Source: DASWJZ01 sp963792885 (GTDB lineage Bacteria; Pseudomonadota; Alphaproteobacteria; Rhizobiales; Afifellaceae). From it: a stretch of 64,000 nt of DNA. Position 1 is the stretch's first letter. Each line of letters begins with the position of its first letter. Both the position numbers and the translations under genes were made by a program. The stretch lies in the NCBI GenBank assembly GCA_963792885.1, contig CAWBXX010000006.1, positions 434,001 through 498,000 on the forward strand, given 5' to 3'. Of the stretch, positions 1 to 9,048 are shown piece by piece. The notes beneath the pieces are model-generated. The model was not told where the DNA came from. It saw only the letters and a list, made by a program, of their open reading frames with translations, and did not search any database.

Positions 1-1
1 C

Positions 2-436
2 CGCCAGCGCTTCAACGAGACGGTGGAGCAGAACCTGACGGTCATGATCACACTCTACGTCACGCTGAGTGTGATCATTGCATTCGGGGTCGTTTACAAC
101 TCGGCACGTATCCAGCTCTCCGAACGAGCGCGGGAGCTGGCGACGCTCCGGGTGCTCGGCTTCACACGGGCGGAGGTCTCGCAGGTGCTGTTGACGGAGC
201 TCGGCGTGGTCGTGGCGCTTGCCCAGCCGCTTGGCTGGCTGATCGGCTACGCCTTCGCAGTCGTGCTGGTTGCAGGGTTTGCGAGCGACCTCTTCCGCAT
301 TCCCTTCGTGGTCTCGAGCTACACTTATGCCGTGTCGAGCCTTGTCGTTCTCGCTGCCGGAGTCGTCTCCGCGCTCGTCGTGCGCCGGCGCATCGATCGC
401 TTCGATCTCGTGCAAGTTCTGAAGACGCGGGAGTAG
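2..436 (+). CDS. FtsX-family ABC transporter permease, C-terminal part (5' truncated by window)
   Basis: The reading frame is open from base 2, so the gene starts outside the window; about 144 codons remain. The visible part holds three hydrophobic segments: one beginning around MITLYVTLSV, one around TELGVVVALAQPLG and one around SSLVVLAAGVVSAL. Between the first two is the soluble stretch SERARELATLRVLGF, which is the signature of the last transmembrane block of FtsX/MacB-type permeases. The protein acts in the inner membrane as the permease of an exporter or lipoprotein-type ABC system. The next gene, six bases downstream, is a HlyD/MacA-like adaptor, which supports a tripartite exporter of the MacAB/DevBCA kind. 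The substrate cannot be told. The ATPase should lie upstream, outside the window. Confidence 0.88.
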   Translation, partial: RQRFNETVEQNLTVMITLYVTLSVIIAFGVVYNSARIQLSERARELATLRVLGFTRAEVSQVLLTELGVVVALAQPLGWLIGYAFAVVLVAGFASDLFRIPFVVSSYTYAVSSLVVLAAGVVSALVVRRRIDRFDLVQVLKTRE

Positions 437-442
437 GGGCGA

Positions 443-1651
443 ATGGTCTGGTTCAGGCGAGGCGCGATGCTCCTCTTCGTCGCCGTAGTGGTGGCGGGCG
501 CGGTCTATGCGCTGATGCCGAAGCCGGTGGCAGCCGACCTTGCGACCGTCGACCGCGGCGTGATCGAGGTGACGATCGATGAGGAGGGGGTCGCGCGCAT
601 CCGCGACGTCTACAAGGTCTCGGCGACGGTCGGGGGCAATCTCGACCGCTTTCCGCTCGAAGTCGGCGATCCGGTCAAGCGCGATACGACGGTGATCGCG
701 GAGATTCGTCCGAGCGCGCCGTCTTTCCTCGACGAGAGGACGCGCCGCGAGCTCGAGGCGGCGGTCGGCGCCGCGGCGGCGGCCGTGCGCCTCGCCGAGG
801 CGGAGCTCAGCCGCGCGCAGGCCGACCTTCGCATGCGCGAGTCCGATCTCGACCGCTCGGAGCAACTACGGCAGCGGAACATCATCTCTCCGAAGGCCAT
901 GGACGAGGCGGAGACCGCTGCGGATTCCGCGCGCGCGGCGGTGCAGCAGTCCGAGGCGAATCTGGAGCTTCGCCGCAGCGAGCTCACGAGCGCAGAAGCG
1001 CGGCTCATCCAGCCGGGCGGCGAGGACGACAACAACGCCGGCACCTGCTGCATGGAGATCCGCGCGCCGGTCGATGGTGTCGTGCTCAAAGTCCACGCGG
1101 AGAGCGCTCAGGTTGTCGCAGCGGGAACTTTGATCGCCGAGGTCGGCGACCCGAGCGACATGGAGGTGCAGGTCGACCTGCTGTCGACCGACGCGGTTCA
1201 GGTCAAGCCGGGGGCGGTTGCCTATATCGAGGGCTGGGGCGGCGGCGAGACGCTGGCGGCCAAGGTGCGGCGTGTCGAGCCTTCGGCCTTCACGAAGGTC
1301 TCGGCGCTCGGGATCGAGGAGCAGCGGGTGAACGTGCTCCTGGACCTGCTCGATCCGCGCTCCGCGTGGGAGGCGCTTGGGCACGAGTTCCGCGTGCTTG
1401 TGCGTATCCGCGTCTGGCGCGGGGACGACGTTGTCCGCGTGCCGCTGGCGGCGCTCTTCCGGCTCGGCGACCAGTGGTCCGTCTTCAAGGTCGTGGACGG
1501 AAAGGCGGTCACGTCGCCGGTCACAATCGACCACCGCAACACGCACTTCGCCGAGGTTCTCGAAGGTCTTCAGCCCGGCGACGTGGTGATCCTCCACCCG
1601 AGCGACCAGATCGAGAACGGCGTCCGCGTGGAGGCGCGGCAGACCACCTGA
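443..1651 (+). CDS. HlyD/MacA-type periplasmic adaptor of an ABC exporter
   Basis: This 402-residue protein has one N-terminal membrane anchor (residues about 8-24, LLFVAVVVAGAVYAL) and then the adaptor layout: a half lipoyl/barrel domain (VEVTIDEEG, GGNLDRFPLEVGDPV), a long Ala/Glu/Arg-rich coiled-coil hairpin (about residues 100-190), the second lipoyl half (RAPVDGVVLKVHAESAQVV) and a beta-barrel domain. Such adaptors link the inner-membrane permease to the outer membrane in efflux or secretion. It follows the FtsX permease by six bases and is surely co-transcribed. The run GGEDDNNAGTCCMEI just before the second lipoyl half contains an unusual Cys pair. Substrate unknown. Confidence 0.87.
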   Translation: MVWFRRGAMLLFVAVVVAGAVYALMPKPVAADLATVDRGVIEVTIDEEGVARIRDVYKVSATVGGNLDRFPLEVGDPVKRDTTVIAEIRPSAPSFLDERTRRELEAAVGAAAAAVRLAEAELSRAQADLRMRESDLDRSEQLRQRNIISPKAMDEAETAADSARAAVQQSEANLELRRSELTSAEARLIQPGGEDDNNAGTCCMEIRAPVDGVVLKVHAESAQVVAAGTLIAEVGDPSDMEVQVDLLSTDAVQVKPGAVAYIEGWGGGETLAAKVRRVEPSAFTKVSALGIEEQRVNVLLDLLDPRSAWEALGHEFRVLVRIRVWRGDDVVRVPLAALFRLGDQWSVFKVVDGKAVTSPVTIDHRNTHFAEVLEGLQPGDVVILHPSDQIENGVRVEARQTT

Positions 1652-1750
1652 CCGGCCCGCGTTAACGCAATCCTCGAAGCGGAGTGCTAAAGGGCCGCAC
1701 CAGCGCGGGAATTGCGCTAGGCTTAAGCCCCGCGTCGCTCGGTTTCGCTG

Positions 1751-3796
<2,046 letters not shown>

Positions 3797-3817
3797 CGTG
3801 GGACCGTCCGCCGGCTC

Positions 3818-4723
3818 TCAGATACCGACCTGCGACAGCCTCGCCTTCAGGCGCGGTGCTGCGAAGTCGAGAAAAGCGCGGAGCTTGAGGGGCACGGGTC
3901 CCTGGTCCGCGTAGACAAGGTTGACGGGCCAGGGCGCCGGCTCGAACGCTTCAAGCACGATGTCGAGCACGCCGGCGCGACGCGCGGTTTCAATCTGGTA
4001 GGAGAGGACGCGGGTGACGCCGACGCCGGCGATCGCCGCGTCGATCGCTGCCTGCGCCGTGTTGACCGTCAGACGCGACCGGATTGCGACGGTGAGATCG
4101 GACTTGCCCTTTGTGAAGGTCCAGGACTTCGCGGAGGTCAGTCCCTCGAAGGAGACGCAGTCGTGCGCAGCGAGATCGCCGGGCTCCTTCGGCTTTCCGC
4201 GAACCGCGAAGTAGGCGGAGCTACCGCAGACGATGCGCCCGATCGCGCCGACGCGGGTCGCGATCATGCTGCTGTCGGGAAGCGCGCCGATGCGCACGGC
4301 GAGGTCGACGCGGTCCTCAAGCAGGTTGACCAGCCGGTCCGCGAGGGCGAGGCGGACATCGATCTCCGGATAGGCCTTGAGGAACTCGATGACGATCGGG
4401 AGGACGTGCAGACGGCCGAACTCGATCGGCGCCGTGATGGCGAGGGCGCCTTTCGGGACACTGTATTCGCCCGTCGCCGCGCGTTCGGCGTCTGCCACAT
4501 CCTCCAGGATACGCCTGCACGCGGCGATGTAGGCGCGGCCGGCGTCCGTCAGCTCAAGGCGGCGGCTCGTGCGGATGAGAAGCCGGGTGCCGAGATGGGC
4601 TTCCAGCTCCGAGATTTTGCGGCTGACCGTGGGAAGCGGCATTCCAAGCCGGCGGGCAGCGGCGGAAAGGCTCCCGGCTTCGACCGCCGAGACCAGGACG
4701 GACATCGATTCGAACCGGTCCAT
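3818..4723 (-). CDS. LysR-family transcriptional regulator
   Basis: The 301-residue regulator has an N-terminal winged helix-turn-helix (residues about 1-60, with SLSAAARRLGMPLPTVSRKI) and a LysR-type substrate-binding domain (about 88-295). The reading frame stays open 81 codons further upstream, but the conserved family start is MDRFESMSVLVSAVE at 4723, so the longer form would read into the divergent hydrolase gene and is rejected. It resembles the DhcR/PecT-like group that often controls a divergently transcribed oxidoreductase or hydrolase. Here the divergent partner is the alpha/beta hydrolase at 4842, which is its likely target together with its own gene. The effector is unknown. Confidence 0.9.
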   Translation of the reverse strand: MDRFESMSVLVSAVEAGSLSAAARRLGMPLPTVSRKISELEAHLGTRLLIRTSRRLELTDAGRAYIAACRRILEDVADAERAATGEYSVPKGALAITAPIEFGRLHVLPIVIEFLKAYPEIDVRLALADRLVNLLEDRVDLAVRIGALPDSSMIATRVGAIGRIVCGSSAYFAVRGKPKEPGDLAAHDCVSFEGLTSAKSWTFTKGKSDLTVAIRSRLTVNTAQAAIDAAIAGVGVTRVLSYQIETARRAGVLDIVLEAFEPAPWPVNLVYADQGPVPLKLRAFLDFAAPRLKARLSQVGI

Positions 4724-4841
4724 ATGGCTTCCAAATTCCGGAAGGGTGACTACGAATTCATAGCGCCTAATCTTGTTATCTGGAAGGGCGTAGCTCTCCG
4801 GTGTCGGCCGCCTGCGGCCTTGACCCCGAAAGGAAAGCGCC
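4724..4841. promoter_or_regulatory. Divergent LysR/hydrolase promoter region
   Basis: This 118-bp gap separates two genes that run apart and so holds both promoters and probably the LysR operator. It is locally more AT-rich than its surroundings, and a short dyad built around TTCC/GGAA lies at about 4730-4744. I cannot assign -35/-10 boxes with confidence. The ribosome binding site of the hydrolase is the GAAAGGAAAG just before its ATG. Confidence 0.4.
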
Positions 4842-5795
4842 ATGCCCTCCTCCGTCGCAGCCTTCAGAACGATCGATCCTGGAACGCACCCCACATCGCC
4901 GGTCGGTTCTGCCTTCAGCGCCCGGCAAGTCCGGTTCGGCTCCGTCAACATCGATGGACTGAACATCGCCTACCGTGAGGCCGGCGACGCCTCGAAGCCG
5001 AAACTTGTGTTGCTGCACGGCTTTCCCGCATCGTCGCACCAGTACCGCAACCTGATTCCGGCGCTTGCCGACGATTTCCACGTCATCGCGCCTGACTATC
5101 AGGGGTTCGGCAATAGCGATGTTCCAGATCCGGCGACATATCGCTACTCCTTCGACGGCATCTCCGAGACGGTGGAGAAGCTCCTGGCTGCCAAGGGCTT
5201 CGACCGCTACGGCCTGTTCATGCAGGATTATGGCGGACCGGTCGGTTTCCGCATCCTCACGCGCCATCCAGAAGCGCTCGAATGGCTGATCGTTCAGAAC
5301 TCCAATGCGTACGAGGAAGGATTCACCGCCGTGTGGGACGGCTTCCGCGGCGCGCTTTGGAAGAACCGCTCACCTGAGACCGAGAAGCCGCTCGCGGCGT
5401 TCCTGACTCACGACGCGATCAAGGGCATCTACCTGCACGGCTCGCCGCATCCGGAGCTGATCAGCCCGGACAACTGGGAGTCGGATTTTGGCTTCATGCA
5501 GCGACCGAATGCCGTCCGGATCAACCTCGATCTCTTCTACGACTACCGCACCAACGTTGCGCTCTATCCGCAATGGCAGAAGGTCATGCGTGACGGACAG
5601 CCGAAGACGCTGATCTTCTGGGGCCAGGACGATCCGTTCTTCACGCCGGAAGGCGGCGAGGCTTTCCTTCGCGATCTACCTGAAGCCGAGCTGCATCGGC
5701 TCGATGCAGGGCATTTCGCGGTCGAGGATAACCTCGAATATATCGCGACCACGATGATCCGGTTCCACAAGAAAGAGGTCGCCCGCACGTCCTAA
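4842..5795 (+). CDS. Alpha/beta-fold hydrolase (haloalkane dehalogenase / epoxide hydrolase type)
   Basis: The 317-residue protein carries the alpha/beta hydrolase landmarks: oxyanion motif HGFPASSHQYRNLIP (about residues 66-80), DYQGFGNSD, the nucleophile elbow MQDYGGPVGFR with Asp as nucleophile, a late acid in FWGQDDPFF and the catalytic His in DAGHFAVED. An Asp nucleophile in a G-x-D or Q-D-x-G elbow points to haloalkane dehalogenases, epoxide hydrolases or dehalogenase-like enzymes and not to Ser esterases. An N-terminal stretch of about 25 residues precedes the fold and is not obviously a signal peptide. It is divergent from a LysR regulator and is followed by a PPOX-type flavoprotein. 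The true substrate is unknown; annotators often name such genes epoxide hydrolase. Confidence 0.85.
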   Translation: MPSSVAAFRTIDPGTHPTSPVGSAFSARQVRFGSVNIDGLNIAYREAGDASKPKLVLLHGFPASSHQYRNLIPALADDFHVIAPDYQGFGNSDVPDPATYRYSFDGISETVEKLLAAKGFDRYGLFMQDYGGPVGFRILTRHPEALEWLIVQNSNAYEEGFTAVWDGFRGALWKNRSPETEKPLAAFLTHDAIKGIYLHGSPHPELISPDNWESDFGFMQRPNAVRINLDLFYDYRTNVALYPQWQKVMRDGQPKTLIFWGQDDPFFTPEGGEAFLRDLPEAELHRLDAGHFAVEDNLEYIATTMIRFHKKEVARTS

Positions 5796-5871
5796 GCGCC
5801 TTCAGCACCTCCTCCGTGCCCGGCACCGATCGCGGAGGAGCACAGCACGTCCACGTTTTGGAGATGCAGTC

Positions 5872-6501
5872 ATGGACGCCACCACTCGCATCTACTCCAG
5901 CGATGTCGCCTTCACGCCCTCCGTCAAGGCCGTTCAAGCGCGAAAGGGCTCGCGCGGCGCCTATCAGCGCATGGAGGAGAAGGGCTCATGGCAGACCCAA
6001 ATTACGCCCGATCTCGCCGGCTTCATCGCGGCGCAGACGAGCGTGTTCCTCGCAACGGCGAGCGCGGAGGGCCAGCCCTATATCCAGCATCGCGGCGGGC
6101 CTGCCGGGTTCCTTCGCGTGCTCGACGAAAGCACGATCGGCTTTGCCGACTTCATCGGAAACCGGCAGTACATCACGCAGGGCAATCTTGCGGTCAATCC
6201 GCGCGCCCACCTCTTCCTGATCGACTACACGCATCAGCGCCGCATCAAGATCTGGGGAACTGCGCGTGTCGTGGAGGGCGACGCCGCTCTCATGGCGAGA
6301 CTGATGCTTGAGGGCTACAGGGCGCGGCCCGAACAGGCGATCCTCTTTACCGTCGCGGCTTGGGACACGAACTGCTCGCAACACATCCCGCAGCGCTTTG
6401 ACGCTGCCGACGTCGCTGCAGCGCTTGCAGAGCGGGACGCGCGCATCACGGCGCTTGAAGAGGAGATCGAGCGGCTGCGGGTAGCGAAGGCGGCAATGTA
6501 G
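5872..6501 (+). CDS. Pyridoxamine 5'-phosphate oxidase-family FMN-binding protein
   Basis: The 209-residue protein has a split-barrel flavin fold. The visible landmarks are FIAAQTSVFLATASAEGQPYIQHRGG (described by position: residues about 50-75), then DFIGNRQYITQGNL and the strand RRIKIWGTARVVEGD typical of the PPOX family. The C-terminal 30 residues are a Glu/Arg/Ala-rich coiled coil. These proteins bind FMN or F420-like cofactors and reduce small molecules; the exact substrate is not predictable. The gene follows the hydrolase by 76 bp in the same direction and probably shares its LysR-controlled promoter. Confidence 0.85.
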   Translation: MDATTRIYSSDVAFTPSVKAVQARKGSRGAYQRMEEKGSWQTQITPDLAGFIAAQTSVFLATASAEGQPYIQHRGGPAGFLRVLDESTIGFADFIGNRQYITQGNLAVNPRAHLFLIDYTHQRRIKIWGTARVVEGDAALMARLMLEGYRARPEQAILFTVAAWDTNCSQHIPQRFDAADVAAALAERDARITALEEEIERLRVAKAAM

Positions 6502-6520
6502 GCGGGCAATTTCGGCCCGC
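6502..6520. terminator. Candidate bidirectional terminator hairpin
   Basis: GCGGGC (6502-6507) and GCCCGC (6515-6520) form a 6-bp stem with a 7-base loop between the convergent PPOX and GGDEF-EAL genes. No T run follows on either strand, so rho-independent action is uncertain. Confidence 0.35.
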
Positions 6521-8724
6521 TACGCGGCCTTCGATTGTTTGCGCAGCAGGGCAGCGACCGCCTTCGATCCGACCGGCTTGCTGAAATGATAACCCTGGAT
6601 CTCGTCGCAGTCGCTGTCCTGCAGGAACGCCAGCTGTTCGTCGGTCTCCACCCCTTCGGCGATCACCCTCATGTTCAGCTTCTGACCGAGGGAGATCACG
6701 GCTCTCGCAATTTTTCGGTCACTTGCGTCGCCAGCGAGATTGCGAATGAAAGACTGGTCTATCTTCAGCCGCGCAGCAGGGAAGCTCTTCAGCGCGCTGA
6801 GACTTGAATATCCGGTGCCGAAATCGTCGATCGAAAAATGTACACCGAGCGTCCCCAACTCGCGCATGGCAGCGACTGCGCCCCGGACATCATGCATGAG
6901 CACGCTCTCGGTCAGCTCCAATTCCAGGTATTTGGGATCGAGCCCCGTTTCGCGAAGCGCGTCGCTGACCCGCGTCACCCAGTTCTTTTCCCTGAACTGG
7001 CGCGCCGACACGTTCACGCACACCGAGATCGGCGGTAGGCCGGCATCCTGCCACGCCTTGTTCTGCCGGCATGCCTCGCGCAACACCCAGTCGCCAAGAG
7101 GCACGATCAGTCCGCTTTCCTCAGCCAACGGGATGAACTTCGTCGGCAGGATCATCCCCAGCTTGGGATGATGCCAGCGCACCAGCGCTTCCGCCGCAAA
7201 GATGGCGCCGGTGCGGATCTCCACCTGCGGCTGATACACGAGCTCGAATTCATGGCCGACGATTGCCTCGCGCAGTCCCTCCTGCAGCATCCGTCGCTCA
7301 AACGCCGCCTCGTTCATCTCGGCGGTATAGAATTGAAGAATGCCCCGGCCGCTCTCTTTCGCCTGGTACATAGCGACATCGGCGTTCATGAGCAGCGTCT
7401 CGGGATCTCTGCCGTCCTCAGGGAAGGTTGCGACCCCGATGCTGCAGGTCACGTGGAACTGTTGACCCTCGATCGGAATGGGCACCGCAATTGCCGCTTG
7501 CAGATCGTCGAGGATGGCTGCCGGGATAGCTGAGTTCGTCTGCTGATCGGTGAGCAAGATGACGAATTCGTCACCGCCGAGCCGCGCCACCGTGTCGGTT
7601 GCACGCACGCACCCGACCATGCGCTCCGCCACGACCTTCAGAAGCAGGTCTCCGGCGTTGTGCCCGAGGCTGTCGTTGACAAGCTTGAAGTTGTCGAGGT
7701 CGATGAAGATCACCGTCGCCCGGGAGTGACTGCGCTCGGTCTGAAGCAGGGCTTGCGTCAGCCGATCCATGAGCAGGGAGCGGTTCGGAAGCCCGGTCAG
7801 CACATCGTGGAGGGCCATGAAGCGGATCTGGTCCTCGGCGTGCTTGCGGTCACTGACATTGCGGGCAACGCCGACTATGCCGATAACCTCGTTGCGGTCG
7901 CTGCGCAGGGGCACCTTGGATGTAGACAGCCACTGCTTCTTGCCGGAGGGGTCGAGCACGTATTCTTCGATGTCGAGAGAAGCCTCCCCACTGCTGATGA
8001 CCCTCTGTTCATCGGCGAAGAACTTGCTTGCAAGCTCGTGAGGGTGGAGCTCGAAATCGGTTTTTCCGATCAATTCGTCCGGCCGCAGTCCGAGGTCCGC
8101 GGCGACGGCGCGGTTGCAGAGGAGAAAACGACTCTCCCTGTCCTTGACGAAGAGATAGTCCGGAACTTGGTCGATCATCGCCCGATACAAGGCGCGTTCG
8201 GCCTCCCACTCTTGTTCGGCGAGCTTGCGCCGGGTGATGTTGCGGCCCACACCAACCAGTCCGATGATCGTGCCCTGATCATCGCGCATCGGAACCTTCG
8301 AGGTGCGCATCCATTTGGGAGCACCGAACTCGTCAGTGGTGCAATCCTCCTTGTCGATCATCGGTTCTCCGGTCGCGATGATCTGCTGTTCGTTGTCGAA
8401 GAAGCGCTGTGCCATATCCCGTGGAAACAGGTCGAAGTCGGTCTTGCCGATCAACTCCGTCCCCTGCCGCAGGCCGTGATCCCGCGCCACGGCGTCGTTC
8501 GCCGCAACAAATCGCCCCTGCGTGTCCTTGGCGTAGACCAGTTCAGGCATCAGATTGATGATTGCCGTGAGCAAGGCGCGATCGACGTCGCGGCTCGACC
8601 CGAGCCGGTGCCGCGCGTCGATGTCTGACTGCAACTGTGCGTGCGCCGAGATGAGGCGGCCCAGCTGGACATCGACAGTGTCGGTCGGGTTGTCGTCCCG
8701 ACTCTTCAAACGATCCTTGGCCAT
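6520..8724 (-). CDS. PAS-PAS-GGDEF-EAL cyclic-di-GMP turnover protein
   Basis: This 734-residue cytosolic protein has two tandem PAS/PAC domains (about residues 45-170 and 170-295) that are near duplicates: both contain an ELIGKTDFDLF/ELIGKTDFELH-type motif and end in a conserved VGVGRN/VGVARN strand. A GGDEF domain (about 300-460) follows with an intact RLGGDEF and an RATD motif five residues upstream, matching the inhibitory I-site. The EAL domain (about 475-725) has AAEALVRWHHP, NVSARQF, ELTESV, IDDFGTGYSS and AEGVETDEQ, so the phosphodiesterase residues look complete. It may therefore make or break c-di-GMP according to PAS input. There is no membrane segment. It is transcribed alone, converging on the PPOX gene. 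Confidence 0.93.
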   Translation of the reverse strand: MAKDRLKSRDDNPTDTVDVQLGRLISAHAQLQSDIDARHRLGSSRDVDRALLTAIINLMPELVYAKDTQGRFVAANDAVARDHGLRQGTELIGKTDFDLFPRDMAQRFFDNEQQIIATGEPMIDKEDCTTDEFGAPKWMRTSKVPMRDDQGTIIGLVGVGRNITRRKLAEQEWEAERALYRAMIDQVPDYLFVKDRESRFLLCNRAVAADLGLRPDELIGKTDFELHPHELASKFFADEQRVISSGEASLDIEEYVLDPSGKKQWLSTSKVPLRSDRNEVIGIVGVARNVSDRKHAEDQIRFMALHDVLTGLPNRSLLMDRLTQALLQTERSHSRATVIFIDLDNFKLVNDSLGHNAGDLLLKVVAERMVGCVRATDTVARLGGDEFVILLTDQQTNSAIPAAILDDLQAAIAVPIPIEGQQFHVTCSIGVATFPEDGRDPETLLMNADVAMYQAKESGRGILQFYTAEMNEAAFERRMLQEGLREAIVGHEFELVYQPQVEIRTGAIFAAEALVRWHHPKLGMILPTKFIPLAEESGLIVPLGDWVLREACRQNKAWQDAGLPPISVCVNVSARQFREKNWVTRVSDALRETGLDPKYLELELTESVLMHDVRGAVAAMRELGTLGVHFSIDDFGTGYSSLSALKSFPAARLKIDQSFIRNLAGDASDRKIARAVISLGQKLNMRVIAEGVETDEQLAFLQDSDCDEIQGYHFSKPVGSKAVAALLRKQSKAA

Positions 8725-9048
8725 TCGTTTGTCCTTGGGTTTCCAACCCTCCGGTCGTCCCGGCGCGTCGCGTCATACGGGCAGGGAGCTTTGGGGCAAT
8801 CTACGGATGCGAGAGTTAATGGCGCCCTTCGCGTTTTGGTCTGCGGTGCCCACCGACACGGCGGACGCTCGGCAACAACTCTTTGAGGCGCACGCGGACG
8901 GGCGGCTAAGACCTAGAGGTTGCTAGGGAAATTTCTCGACGCATAGCTGTCACGCGTTCTTGTGGGTGGCGTCCTATCAAGGTTCGGGAAACCCTGATCG
9001 TGCCATCTTTCACCCTCAGAAACCGGACGGCCTGCCTGCCGCCAGAAC
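8725..9048. other. Intergenic region between the GGDEF-EAL and acyl-CoA synthetase genes
   Basis: This 324-bp gap lies between two genes transcribed away from each other and must hold both promoters. No conserved reading frame, RNA gene or strong dyad could be recognised. The GGDEF-EAL gene has an AAGGA site about 7 bp before its ATG. The synthetase gene at 9049 lacks a clear Shine-Dalgarno site. Confidence 0.4.

Noticed and set aside
8725..9048. Possible gene remnant in the gap after the GGDEF-EAL gene
   Set aside because: Short translated pieces look protein-like but match no family I know and have no start.
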